A stretch of 64,000 nt of DNA from Chelatococcus sp. YT9 (GTDB lineage: Bacteria; Pseudomonadota; Alphaproteobacteria; Rhizobiales; Beijerinckiaceae): contig NZ_JAHBRW010000001.1 in the NCBI RefSeq assembly GCF_018398315.1, positions 351,001-415,000 on the forward strand. The letters are read 5' to 3'. The notes under the pieces are model-generated. The model was not told the origin of the DNA, did no database searches, and worked only from the letters and a program-made list of their open reading frames with translations. Within the stretch, counting starts at the first letter, position 1, and every line of letters starts with the position of its first letter. The translations under genes were made by a program, and so were the position numbers. Below are positions 16,214 through 24,861 of this stretch, in pieces.

Positions 16214-17275
16214 CGAACCACGGGCCACGAGCTCGAAACCGAGATCGAAGATCGTCTGCCCGGCAGGCTTGCCTCCGAGCCGCGATAGCAAGACATCGAC
16301 GACCTTCGTGCCGATCGCGCCCCGCGGCGGGCGTACGGTGGTGAGCGTCGGCTCGCTAGCCGCGGCGAATTCGAGATCACCAAACCCGCAGATGCGCAAG
16401 TGCTTGGGGACTTCCCATCCCTGCCGCTGCGCCTCGAACAACCCGCCCAAAGCGAGAATGTCATTGGTGCAGAACACCGCATCCACGTCGGGATGCAGCG
16501 CGACCAGGCCGCGCAGCGCCTCACTGCCGCCCAGCGCGCTCGCCCTTTTCTCGAGGCGGTACTCCACGGGGGGCGCAAAGCCGGCCTCCGCAGCGGCCTC
16601 GACGAAACCCGCGTAGCGATCCACCGCGCGATAGTCACGATCGAGCATCGCGCCGATGAAGCCGAGCTTGCGCGCGCCGCGCTCGGCGAAATGTCGCACG
16701 ACCACCCGGCCGGCAGCACGTTGGGAGAAGCCGACGATGGTATCAATGGGATGATCAGAGAGTTCCCACATCTCGACGATCGGAATGTCCGCGTCGAGGA
16801 GCATCCTGATGGTCTCACGGCTATGACGGCGCCCCGTGAGCACGATGGCTGCGGGAGACCAGGCCATCACAGATGCGACGAGTTGTTCCTCGACGTCCAT
16901 GGAATGGCGGCTGTTGCCGATGAGCAATTGATATCCGCTGCCCTCCAGTCCCTCTTCCATGGCTTCGACGGTCGCCGAGAAAAACGAGTTGATCATTGAA
17001 GGAATGATGACACCGATCGTCATGCTGCGGGCACTCGCCAGCGCTCCCGCCATAAGATTGCGTCGATAGGACAGCCGTTCGACGGCCTCGTCCACGCGCG
17101 CCCGGACGGGAGGCGAAACCCGGTCCGGCTGACGAAGCGCCCGGGAAACAGTCGCGGTCGACACGCCAGCCAGTCGCGCAACATCTTCCATGCGGGAGCG
17201 AGCCGTACCGAGCCGTTCCCGCGGTGCGGGACGAAGGACGGTGGGCAGCATATCGTCCGGCGGGACCTTAGCCAT
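16208..17275 (-). CDS. LacI-family transcriptional regulator (GntR/gluconate-repressor-like)
   Basis: 355 residues from the ATG at 17275 (AGGA about 12 bases upstream); a GTG 12 codons earlier is possible. The LacI headpiece starts Met-Glu-Asp-Val-Ala-Arg-Leu-Ala-Gly-Val-Ser-Thr-Ala-Thr-Val-Ser, followed by hinge and periplasmic-binding-protein-like effector domain with Ile-Gly-Val-Ile-Ile-Pro. It lies 58 bases downstream of the IlvD-type dehydratase gene in the same direction, probably cotranscribed. A cre-like operator at 19278-19292 in the promoter of the sugar-binding-protein gene is the likely target. Typical effectors are sugars or aldonates. Confidence 0.92.
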   Translation of the reverse strand: MAKVPPDDMLPTVLRPAPRERLGTARSRMEDVARLAGVSTATVSRALRQPDRVSPPVRARVDEAVERLSYRRNLMAGALASARSMTIGVIIPSMINSFFSATVEAMEEGLEGSGYQLLIGNSRHSMDVEEQLVASVMAWSPAAIVLTGRRHSRETIRMLLDADIPIVEMWELSDHPIDTIVGFSQRAAGRVVVRHFAERGARKLGFIGAMLDRDYRAVDRYAGFVEAAAEAGFAPPVEYRLEKRASALGGSEALRGLVALHPDVDAVFCTNDILALGGLFEAQRQGWEVPKHLRICGFGDLEFAAASEPTLTTVRPPRGAIGTKVVDVLLSRLGGKPAGQTIFDLGFELVARGST

Positions 17276-17333
17276 GCGATCCAACTTCCTGGGGCTGATA
17301 GGGCCCGGCACACTTCCAGCGGATCGTGCCGGA

Positions 17334-19076
17334 TCAGAAGATCTCGGGTTCGGGCGTGGCTTCTCCGGCCTCGAGGAAATCGAAGTCGCAGCCCTTATCG
17401 GCCTGCGTGATATGGCTTTCCACGATCACGCCGTAGCCGCGACTGAAGCGGCGCGGCGGCGGCTGCCAGTTTTCCCGCCGACGCGCCAGCTCCTCATCGC
17501 TGACGAGCATCTCAAGCCGCCGGCCCGGCACGTCGAGCAGAATCTCATCACCCGTTCTGACCAGCGCGAGCGGGCCGCCCACATGGGACTCCGGCGCGAC
17601 GTGCAGCACGCAGGTGCCGTAATGCGTGCCGCTCATCCGCGCATCCGAGATGCGCACGAGGTCGCGGATGCCTTGATCGAGCAGGCGCTTCGGCAAGGGC
17701 AGCGCACCCCACTCCGGCATGCCCGGCGCCCCCACCGGCCCGGCGCCACGCAAGATGAGCACGCTGTTCTCGTCGATCGCAAGCTCCGGATCATCGATAC
17801 GGGCGTTGAGTTCGGCATGGCTGTCGAACACGACGGCCGGTCCGCGATGTACGAGCAGATGCTCGCTCGCCGCCGAGGGCTTGATGACAGCGCCATCCGG
17901 GGCGAGATTGCCGCGCAGCACGGCGATGGCGGGCCGGCCAACCACCGGCCTGTCGAGCGGCCGGATCACCTCGTCGTCGTCAACCCGCGCCTTCCTCAAC
18001 ACGTCGCGCCACGTGACCCCGGCGGCCGTCGCCGCGTCGAGATCAAGCCTGTCAGTCAGACGCGACATCAAGCCGAGAAGTCCACCGGCGAAGAAAAAAT
18101 CCTCCATCAGGGCATCGCCTGCCGGAAAGATATTCGCCAGAACCGGCGTCTGGCGGGCCGCGGCATCGAAGTCCTCTAGAGCTATGGCAAGGCCCGCGCG
18201 CCGGGCGATGGCCACCAAGTGGACAGCTGCATTCGTCGAGCCGCCGAGCGCCACATCGACGTGCAGCGCATTACGGACCGCGCCCGGCGTCAGGATGTCG
18301 AGCGGCTTCAGATCGCTCCACACCATCTCGACGATGCGCTCGCCACAGGCAGACGCCATGCGCGGATGCGCTGCGTCCATCGCGGGTATGCTCGACGCGC
18401 CTGGCAACATCAGGCCAAGGGCATCGGCGATCGACGTCATGGTCGATGCCGTGCCCATGGTATTGCAGGTACCAGGCGACCGCGTCGATATGCCTTCGAT
18501 CTCGATCATCTCCGCTTCACCAATGTGGCCGGCGCGATACTCGTCCCAATACTTGCGCGTATGCGTGCCCGCACCGACCTTGGTTCCGCGCCAACGGCCA
18601 TTCAGCATCGGTCCGGCCGGGCAGTAGATGGCCGGTATGTTCATGCTGATGGCACCCATCAAGAGGCCGGGAGTCGTCTTGTCGCAACCGCCAAGCAGCA
18701 CGGCCCCGTCGATGGGGTGCTGGCGCAGCAGTTCCTCGACCTCCATCGCCAGAAAATTGCGATAAAGCATGGTTGTCGGCTTCACCATGACTTCGCCTAG
18801 GGACAAGGCGGGAAGTTCCACAGGAAAGCCGCCTGCGCGCAAGACGCCCCGCTTCACGGCCTCCGCTCGCTCGCGCAGATGCGCGTGGCAGGGGCTCAGG
18901 TCGCTCCAGGTATTGACGATGGCGATGACCGGCCGCCCCATGAACTCATCGCGCCGAAAGCCCATCTGCTGCATGCGCTGCCGATGGGCGAAAGCCCGCA
19001 TCCCTCCCGCCGAATACCAGCGGGCACTCCGTAGATCGCCGGGCCGGCGACGCGACCTCGGGCCCTCTCCACTCAT
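17334..19076 (-). CDS. IlvD/EDD-family dehydratase, L-arabonate/D-xylonate dehydratase subtype
   Basis: 580 residues, the length usual for pentonate dehydratases of this family. Three candidate Fe-S cysteines are in place: C63 in Ser-Pro-Cys-His, C131 in Gly-Gly-Cys-Asp-Lys-Thr-Thr-Pro, and C204 in Pro-Gly-Thr-Cys-Asn-Thr-Met-Gly. The C-terminal Ile-Ser-Asp-Ala-Arg-Met-Ser-Gly-Thr motif is present with Tyr-Gly-Thr rather than the Gly-Phe-Gly seen in branched-chain dehydratases, which fits sugar-acid enzymes. It converts an aldonate to a 2-keto-3-deoxy acid. It is divergent from the sugar-binding-protein gene and followed by the LacI gene. It is probably the main dehydratase of the island, and the six-carbon or sulfonated substrate options remain open. 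Confidence 0.93.
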   Translation of the reverse strand: MSGEGPRSRRRPGDLRSARWYSAGGMRAFAHRQRMQQMGFRRDEFMGRPVIAIVNTWSDLSPCHAHLRERAEAVKRGVLRAGGFPVELPALSLGEVMVKPTTMLYRNFLAMEVEELLRQHPIDGAVLLGGCDKTTPGLLMGAISMNIPAIYCPAGPMLNGRWRGTKVGAGTHTRKYWDEYRAGHIGEAEMIEIEGISTRSPGTCNTMGTASTMTSIADALGLMLPGASSIPAMDAAHPRMASACGERIVEMVWSDLKPLDILTPGAVRNALHVDVALGGSTNAAVHLVAIARRAGLAIALEDFDAAARQTPVLANIFPAGDALMEDFFFAGGLLGLMSRLTDRLDLDAATAAGVTWRDVLRKARVDDDEVIRPLDRPVVGRPAIAVLRGNLAPDGAVIKPSAASEHLLVHRGPAVVFDSHAELNARIDDPELAIDENSVLILRGAGPVGAPGMPEWGALPLPKRLLDQGIRDLVRISDARMSGTHYGTCVLHVAPESHVGGPLALVRTGDEILLDVPGRRLEMLVSDEELARRRENWQPPPRRFSRGYGVIVESHITQADKGCDFDFLEAGEATPEPEIF

Positions 19077-19122
19077 CGACGTCCTCCGCTGCGGATTCCC
19101 GCCGAGGCAGTAATTCCGCGAT

Positions 19123-19156
19123 ATGTTGCACTAGATGAAATGTTGCACCAGATGAA
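19123..19156. repeat. Two tandem 17-bp repeats in the dehydratase promoter region
   Basis: The unit ATGTTGCACYAGATGAA occurs twice head to tail (19123-19139 and 19140-19156), differing at one base, 46-80 bases upstream of the IlvD-type start. Each unit ends in GATGAA, the half-site of the palindrome at 14990. The perfect phase of about 1.6 helical turns suggests binding of a regulator dimer array. Confidence 0.65.
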
Positions 19157-19265
19157 ATCGCTTGCATCTGCGCCGATCACAGCGAGCGGACTGTGCTCGC
19201 AAGCCTGACAACTACATGAAAACAAGGACTCTCGTAATAAGCATCGGACCGCTACGGCTGAGCGC

Positions 19266-19293
19266 TTGACCGCACGCTTGCAAACGCTATCAT
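19266..19293 (+). promoter_or_regulatory. Promoter with overlapping LacI (cre-like) operator
   Basis: TTGACC at 19266-19271 and TATCAT at 19288-19293 are separated by 16 bases, a plausible sigma70 promoter for the sugar-binding-protein operon. TTGCAAACGCTATCA at 19278-19292 fits the cre consensus (WTGNAARCGNWWWCA) recognised by LacI-family proteins, and it overlaps the spacer and the -10 element. Repression by the neighbouring LacI gene product is the simplest reading. The rest of 19077-19497 holds the tandem repeat and no gene. Confidence 0.6.
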
Positions 19294-19497
19294 CATCCGA
19301 ACAATGGGCGTTGGCAACCAGAAGAACACGTCATACGCTCTTGCAAAGGGGATGGAAGCAAACCCGGTCGATCGAGCGGCCGTTGTGGATGTTTGCATAT
19401 CGGTTGCGTAACACGTTGCAGCGGAGATGCGGTCTCGCGCCTTGAAGGCGCGTATTGCCACAGCAAAGCCGGATAACAAAGTTCGAGGGAGGACGGG

Positions 19498-20748
19498 ATG
19501 GATCGCAGGACAGTGATCAAAGGCGGACTGGCGATGGCGGGCGTGTTGGCGGCCCCCGCCTATCTCAGAGCGCAGTCCAACAAGAAAATCAGCATGCTGA
19601 CCTGGAATATCGCGGACCAGGAAGCGTTCTTCAAAGAACAGTTCGCCGACTTTACCAAGGATAATCCCGGCGTCGAGATCGAATGGCTCGACAAGAAGGG
19701 CCCTGAGCTTCCAGCCTTCTACCAGACGCAGCTGGTTGCCGGCACCGCGCCCGATATTGTCGATCTCCAAGGCATGATCTGGGTGGAATGGGCCGCCAAC
19801 GGCGCGCTCCTCGATATGTCCCCCATGCTCGAGAAAGAGCCAGCCGTCGCGAAGCTCTATAACCCCGACTACCTCTCCGGCTTTGTCTACGACAAAAAGC
19901 AATTTGCCATTCCGTTCTATGTCGCAAAGACGCTGCTCTATTATAACAAGACGATGTTCAAGGAGGCTGGACTATCGGCGCCCCCGCAATCGTTCGACGA
20001 GATCATCAAGTTCTCGGAAGCCATGGCAAAGGGCGAGAAGACAGGCTTCTTGACGCTGAATTTCGATTGGCTCTACTGGCCGCTGATGCGGATGAACGGT
20101 GTCGAGCTCCTGAAGCCGGACATGCGCACACCAGCCTTCAACACGCCTGAAACTGCAGCCGTGCTGGAGAAGCTTGCCAAGGCGACGGCTTCCGGAGGCA
20201 TCAACAAGATTGCCTGGACGGGGCGTTGGGTCGAGCCAAACGGCGCATTCGCCGCAGGCAACGTGGGTATGCTCCAGGCGCATTCGGCTTCCTACTTTTT
20301 CGTCAAGGGTCAGGGTCCATGGGTCAACCCGGACACGCTTGGCGCGACGCAGGCGCCGGGCAATTGGTCCACGCCGACCAATCACGCTTTCGTCATCTCC
20401 AAGTCCTCGAAGAACCCGGAATTGGCATGGTCGCTTATCAAGCACATGACGGGTAATAAGTGGGCTACGAAGTTTGCGTTGAGCCGACGCATTCTGACCG
20501 GCAATATCGAGGCCGACAATTCCGTCCTTGCCAGGATGAAGACCGAAGATCCGCTGGCCCATGCTGTCCTCCAGACGCAAATCGAGCATACGGACAAGAT
20601 GACCGGCAACTGGCCGTTGCCCAATGATGCGCAGGTCAAGGATGCATTCTGGCCCGAAATCCAGAACGCGGTGCTCGGCCGGAAGGATCCGAAAACGGCC
20701 CTGGCGGACGCCGAGCGCGCGGTCACACGCGTGATGCGACGTTCCTGA
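19498..20748 (+). CDS. Sugar ABC transporter substrate-binding protein (family 1)
   Basis: 416 residues. The N-terminus Met-Asp-Arg-Arg-Thr-Val-Ile-Lys followed by a hydrophobic stretch and Ala-x-Ala looks like a Tat signal, so it is exported to the periplasm probably folded. The mature protein has the SBP_bac_1 pattern: Ile-Ser-Met-Leu-Thr-Trp, Pro-Asp-Ile-Val-Asp-Leu, Pro-Phe-Tyr, and a late Phe-Val-Ile-Ser. GAGGACGGG precedes the ATG. It is the first gene of a transporter operon and its promoter carries a LacI-type operator. Ligands of this family are mono- or oligosaccharides or glycerol-3-phosphate; the precise sugar is unknown. Confidence 0.93.
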   Translation: MDRRTVIKGGLAMAGVLAAPAYLRAQSNKKISMLTWNIADQEAFFKEQFADFTKDNPGVEIEWLDKKGPELPAFYQTQLVAGTAPDIVDLQGMIWVEWAANGALLDMSPMLEKEPAVAKLYNPDYLSGFVYDKKQFAIPFYVAKTLLYYNKTMFKEAGLSAPPQSFDEIIKFSEAMAKGEKTGFLTLNFDWLYWPLMRMNGVELLKPDMRTPAFNTPETAAVLEKLAKATASGGINKIAWTGRWVEPNGAFAAGNVGMLQAHSASYFFVKGQGPWVNPDTLGATQAPGNWSTPTNHAFVISKSSKNPELAWSLIKHMTGNKWATKFALSRRILTGNIEADNSVLARMKTEDPLAHAVLQTQIEHTDKMTGNWPLPNDAQVKDAFWPEIQNAVLGRKDPKTALADAERAVTRVMRRS

Positions 20749-20835
20749 GAGGACATCGCGCTCAGCGCACTTTCCGCTGGGCGGGAAACACGCGGCCGCG
20801 TCGGGTCGAGACGGCATGAACATCGGAAAGACGTA

Positions 20836-21774
20836 ATGGCTACAGCTGTTGCAGAAGCGGGGCGGGACTACGGTTCATTCTTCATTGCTCGCAAGAACAC
20901 GCGGCAAGCTGTGCTGATCTGGTGTTTTCTCGCCCCGTCGTTATTGATCTTTCTGCTGTACCGTATCCTCCCCCTCGCCTGGAACGTCATCCTGTCCTTT
21001 CAGGCATGGTCACCATTGCGGCCCGCTGTCTGGATCGGCTTTGACAATTACGATGAAATGCTGACCGATGACGTGTTCTGGCAGTCGCTCTGGAACACGC
21101 TCTACATCATCGGATCGGCGCCCATCGGTATCGCGATCGCTTTGGCGCTGGCGCTTCTCGTCAATGCTGACATCCGCGGCAGGGATGCCTATCGGACAGC
21201 GATCTTCGTATCCTACCCGCTGATGACCGTGGCTGTTGCCATTATCTGGCGGTGGATGTTCGACGAGCGTGTCGGCCTGATCAACTATGTTGCGCGCTCG
21301 CTCCATCTCATCGAATCGCCGATCCAGTTCCTCAACTCTTTCACCTGGGCGCTGCCATCCGTCATTGCCGCCAATATCTGGCAGATGCTCGGCTTCTATA
21401 TGATCATTCTACTTACGGGATTGCAGAACATCCCAAGCAACCTTTATGAGGCTGCCGAGATCGACGGTGCCAATGCCTTCCGTCGCTTCCTGCGCATCAC
21501 CCTGCCCTTGCTGAAGCCCTCGATTTTCCTGTGCTTCGTTATCGGCATGCTCAACTCCGTCACGAGCTTCGACCTGGTCTATGTCATGACCGGTGGCGGT
21601 CCGGGACGCGCTACGGAGATCCTCGTCACCTATATTTATAAGCTCGGTTTCGTGCAGACGCGATTTGACTATGCGGCCGCGGTGACGGTGGTCTTCTTTG
21701 TCATGCTCATTGCCATTGCCTGGGCGGCCAACCGCTTCTCAGGCGGCAATGCAGGCGCGGTGGAGCGGGACTAA
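20836..21774 (+). CDS. Sugar ABC transporter permease (MalF/UgpA type)
   Basis: 312 residues with six predicted membrane segments, beginning with a hydrophobic segment near residues 35-55. The cytoplasmic ATPase-contact loop Glu-Ala-Ala-Glu-Ile-Asp-Gly-Ala, the EAA motif of binding-protein-dependent permeases, lies around residues 206-213. It forms the inner-membrane channel with the next gene product. Its stop codon shares one base with the start of the following permease gene, so translation is coupled. Confidence 0.95.
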   Translation: MATAVAEAGRDYGSFFIARKNTRQAVLIWCFLAPSLLIFLLYRILPLAWNVILSFQAWSPLRPAVWIGFDNYDEMLTDDVFWQSLWNTLYIIGSAPIGIAIALALALLVNADIRGRDAYRTAIFVSYPLMTVAVAIIWRWMFDERVGLINYVARSLHLIESPIQFLNSFTWALPSVIAANIWQMLGFYMIILLTGLQNIPSNLYEAAEIDGANAFRRFLRITLPLLKPSIFLCFVIGMLNSVTSFDLVYVMTGGGPGRATEILVTYIYKLGFVQTRFDYAAAVTVVFFVMLIAIAWAANRFSGGNAGAVERD

Positions 21775-22586
21775 TGCATCACTACCCGCGTTGGCCAATC
21801 CACCTCATCCTGCTAGCCACGAGCTTCATCATGCTCGTGCCGTTTTACTGGGTGTTCAAGACGTCCATATCTGGTGAGAACATCTTCACCTACCCACCGA
21901 ACATTATTCCGCGTAATCCGCACATCTTCTATTACGTGGATGTCTGGTATGCGATTCCCTTCGCACGCTATTTCCTCAACAGCGTCATCGTCTCCGTGCT
22001 TACGATTGCCGCCAATGTCATCTTCAATGCGATGGCAGGCTATGCGTTGACACGAGGCTTTCGCGGCAAGAACCTCGTTCTGATGCTGTTTCTCTCCTGC
22101 ATGATGGTGCCATTCCAGGCCACGATCATTCCCGCCTATCTCATCACCGGAAAGCTCGGCTTGCTGGATTCCTATGTGGGCTTAGCGTTGCCGCAATTTT
22201 CGACGATCATCTGCATCTTCGTCTTCAAGGCGAGCTTTGACGCGGTGCCAAAGTCATTGATTGATGCAGCCAAGATCGATGGTCTATCCGAGTGGCGCAT
22301 CATCTGGAAAGTTATGATGCCACTCGCCAAATCCGCCATGGCGACCAATATCATTCTGTCATTCATCTGGTCTTGGAACAATTTTCTATGGCCATTGATC
22401 ATGACGCGCTCTGCCGACATGCAGACTTTGCCGCTGGGTCTATCGCGCTTCCTGTCCTATCAGGAGGATACGACGGGAGCACTCTATGCATTCTGCGTCA
22501 TGGTCCTCGCACCGGGCATCCTGCTTTTCCTCCTGGCTCAGAAGGAATTCATCCAAGGGCTTACATCCGGCGCTACGAAGGGATGA
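21774..22586 (+). CDS. Sugar ABC transporter permease (MalG/UgpE type)
   Basis: 270 residues with six hydrophobic segments. The EAA-type loop reads Ile-Asp-Ala-Ala-Lys-Ile-Asp-Gly-Leu-Ser, and the C-terminus ends in Gln-Lys-Glu-Phe-Ile-Gln-Gly-Leu-Thr, the usual end of MalG-type proteins. It overlaps the previous permease gene by one base. It needs an ATPase, most likely the one at 10543-11682. Confidence 0.95.
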   Translation: MHHYPRWPIHLILLATSFIMLVPFYWVFKTSISGENIFTYPPNIIPRNPHIFYYVDVWYAIPFARYFLNSVIVSVLTIAANVIFNAMAGYALTRGFRGKNLVLMLFLSCMMVPFQATIIPAYLITGKLGLLDSYVGLALPQFSTIICIFVFKASFDAVPKSLIDAAKIDGLSEWRIIWKVMMPLAKSAMATNIILSFIWSWNNFLWPLIMTRSADMQTLPLGLSRFLSYQEDTTGALYAFCVMVLAPGILLFLLAQKEFIQGLTSGATKG

Positions 22587-22595
22587 GGTCGCATC

Positions 22596-23000
22596 GTGCA
22601 AGATGAGGATTTTCAACGCCCGCGCTGGCACAAGTGGTTGCTTAACCGCTTCGTGCTCACGCCACTGATCATCGCTCTCATCGCCGGCGCGTGGGATCTC
22701 TACGCGAATATGCACAACAACGGCCTGGTGGAAGGCACGGTGGTGGATGCGGCCGGCAACCCCGTTGCCGGCGCGGACGTGACGCTCTGGACCTTCAATT
22801 TCACGACGTTCAGTGAGAAAAGCCACACCAAGAGCGGGCCTGACGGGCGCTTTGCCTTTACCGACAATCCTTCGCACCACATTCAAGTCAGCGCGACAAA
22901 GCCCGGCGTTGGTACGTCTCAGCGCAAGCCGATCCGGCTCCTGTTCCAATCTCAGGACACACAACTGCAGGAACCGCTCATCCTCTCGGGTGGCGCCTGA
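22596..23000 (+). CDS. Membrane-anchored carboxypeptidase-regulatory-like (Ig-like) domain protein
   Basis: 134 residues. A basic cytoplasmic start (Arg-Trp-His-Lys-Trp) is followed by one hydrophobic segment (about 19-37). Then comes a beta-sandwich domain opening Val-Glu-Gly-Thr-Val-Val-Asp-Ala-Ala-Gly-Asn-Pro-Val-Ala-Gly-Ala, the signature of carboxypeptidase regulatory-like domains. The frame opens at a GTG. It sits 9 bases after the second permease gene and closes the operon. It should be anchored in the inner membrane with the domain in the periplasm, perhaps assisting the binding protein or transporter assembly. No known transporter role is established for it, so this is inference. Confidence 0.75.
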   Translation: MQDEDFQRPRWHKWLLNRFVLTPLIIALIAGAWDLYANMHNNGLVEGTVVDAAGNPVAGADVTLWTFNFTTFSEKSHTKSGPDGRFAFTDNPSHHIQVSATKPGVGTSQRKPIRLLFQSQDTQLQEPLILSGGA

Positions 23001-23001
23001 A

Positions 23002-23895
23002 TCAGCCCGCGAACTTCGGCTCCGGGAGACCGCGCACGCCCAAGTCATGGAGCGCAAAGACCGCACCGGCATGGGCAACGCTCGCACGCTCGGTTTCCGG
23101 GATCATCGATGCAGCGCTCGTGACATAAAGGATATCGAGGTCCGGCCCCCCAAAGGCGCACATGGTGGGATGCCTGACGGGCAAGTCGATCAGGCGATCG
23201 AAACGGCCCTTGGGATCGACCCGCGCAATCTGCCCACCGTGAACGAGCGCGCACCAATAGAACCCATCGCTGTCGACTGTGGCGCCATCACAGCGGCCTG
23301 GAATGTCCTTGGTCGAGAAAAACAGGCGGCGGTTCGAGATAACGCCTTCCTCGAGATCAAAGTCATACGCAAATACAGACTCAGCACGACTGTCCGCGAA
23401 GTAGAAGGTGCGATCATCCGGTGAAAAGGCGATCCCATTGGAGACGATAAAGCCTCGATCCATGCAGGAGACATTGGCGCAATCGTCCAAGCGATAAAGC
23501 GCGCCTGTCGGATGCGCGAGATCCGCATCACGCGAGCCGCACCAGAAGCGGCCGCGCCTATCACATTTGCCATCGTTGAGGATATTGAGCGGCCTCTCCG
23601 GCTCCGGATCGACGAGTCGCTTGACGAAACTCGTGCCACGGTCGTCCACGAGCTCGACGAGCGCGAAGCCCGTTTGCAGCGCGGCCACGATGCCGCCCTT
23701 GTCGCGAAAACCAAAGGAGCCGATTACGGACGGCATTTGCCAGGACGAAATCTTGCCATCGGCATCCATTCTATGCAGCGCCGGACGCAACGCATCCACC
23801 CAGTAGAGCGCGCCTTCCTCCACATGCCAGCATGGGCATTCTCCTAACTGATTGCGGCAGTCGGCGACGACTTCAATGTCAGGAGCGTCGGACAT
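23002..23895 (-). CDS. SMP-30/gluconolactonase-family sugar lactonase
   Basis: 297 residues from the ATG at 23895, five bases past the SDR stop codon; a longer in-frame start exists but would overlap the SDR gene. Metal-site residues of the six-bladed propeller are visible: E19 in Leu-Gly-Glu-Cys-Pro-Cys-Trp, Asn in Leu-Asn-Asp-Gly-Lys, Asn in Val-Ser-Asn-Gly-Ile-Ala-Phe-Ser, and Asp in Cys-Asp-Gly-Ala. It opens an aldonolactone to the aldonic acid. Cotranscribed with the SDR gene, the pair gives the oxidation and hydrolysis steps ahead of the dehydratases. It converges on the transporter operon with one base between stops. Confidence 0.93.
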   Translation of the reverse strand: MSDAPDIEVVADCRNQLGECPCWHVEEGALYWVDALRPALHRMDADGKISSWQMPSVIGSFGFRDKGGIVAALQTGFALVELVDDRGTSFVKRLVDPEPERPLNILNDGKCDRRGRFWCGSRDADLAHPTGALYRLDDCANVSCMDRGFIVSNGIAFSPDDRTFYFADSRAESVFAYDFDLEEGVISNRRLFFSTKDIPGRCDGATVDSDGFYWCALVHGGQIARVDPKGRFDRLIDLPVRHPTMCAFGGPDLDILYVTSAASMIPETERASVAHAGAVFALHDLGVRGLPEPKFAG

Positions 23896-23899
23896 GGCC

Positions 23900-24571
23900 T
23901 CACCAGGGCAAAGGTTGGTCGTGATAGGTCTGGAAGATGCCGGTATGGTGCCGGCCTGCTCGATGCAGCACGCCGCGCATTCCGGCAACGCTTTCGGTCA
24001 CCGGGACGCGCCCACCGGGTTCGGTCGCGGCCCAGCCCGGGTGGAGGGCGATCACGCTGATATGACGCGGCGCAAGGTCCACGGCGAGCGTCTTGACGAC
24101 CATGTTGAGGCCTGCCTTGCTGGACCGATAAGCATAGGAGCCCCCCGAATTGTTGAGCGTGATCGATCCCATGCGGCTCGATACGAAGGCCATCGTCTTG
24201 AGTTCGCTAGCCGCGACGTTCTCGACCAGGCATTCCGCCAACTTCATCGGGCCGATCAGGTTCGTTTCGAGGATACGCCGCCAGTTTGGGTAGTCAGTGT
24301 GGCCGAACGGGGGATGTGGCCGGCCGATCCCTGCATTGCTCAGGAGAATATCGACAGGTGCTTTGCCCAGACCCTCTGCGAAAGCTTCGATCGCAGCGTG
24401 ATCAGTGACGTCAAGCTTCGACACTGTGATATCGCCTGTGATCGCCCGTGTCTCCTCGGCAGACTGCGGGTCAAGACATGTGGCAAGGACGCGATAGCCG
24501 TCGGCCGCGTATTGCCTCGCGAATTCAACACCTAGACCAGTATCGCAGCCGGTAATGACGATCGTTGCCAT
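23900..24571 (-). CDS. Short-chain dehydrogenase/reductase
   Basis: 223 residues from the ATG at 24571; the upstream open frame lacks family features and no strong ribosome-binding site is seen. The cofactor motif Thr-Gly-Cys-Asp-Thr-Gly-Leu-Gly is at residues 7-14, Asn-Ala-Gly at 79-81, and the catalytic Ser, Tyr148 and Lys152 (Tyr-Arg-Ser-Ser-Lys) follow. Cofactor preference is unclear. It is the first gene of a two-gene operon with the lactonase and most likely oxidises the imported sugar to its lactone. It resembles the C-factor/carbonyl-reductase type of SDR rather than classical glucose dehydrogenase. Confidence 0.88.
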   Translation of the reverse strand: MATIVITGCDTGLGVEFARQYAADGYRVLATCLDPQSAEETRAITGDITVSKLDVTDHAAIEAFAEGLGKAPVDILLSNAGIGRPHPPFGHTDYPNWRRILETNLIGPMKLAECLVENVAASELKTMAFVSSRMGSITLNNSGGSYAYRSSKAGLNMVVKTLAVDLAPRHISVIALHPGWAATEPGGRVPVTESVAGMRGVLHRAGRHHTGIFQTYHDQPLPW

Positions 24572-24861
24572 AGGAGAACCCAGAAGCTGTGAAAACTTGA
24601 AACCTCGGCCCGTTGTTCCGGCCAAACCCGGGTTGCACGACAATTCCCGGATGGGTGCCAAGCGAGGAGGATGGAAATAAACCAATATCCCTGTCAGGGG
24701 GAGCGAGCACTCCGGACCAGGAGTACGTGGACAAGCGCGACTTGCGGCATCCCGGCACGGTCGACACGGTAGATGCCTGAGGCGGAATCAATGATAGCCT
24801 TTACACTACGAAACGCAACGTGGCAGTCGCCATTCAATAAGCAGAGGAAGCGAGGACAATC

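Noticed and set aside
9489..24571. Naming the island a sulfoquinovose (sulfo-ED) cluster
   Set aside because: The enzyme classes fit, and a YihV-like kinase is near, but the same classes serve many sugars. No sulfoquinovosidase or sulfolactaldehyde dehydrogenase is present.
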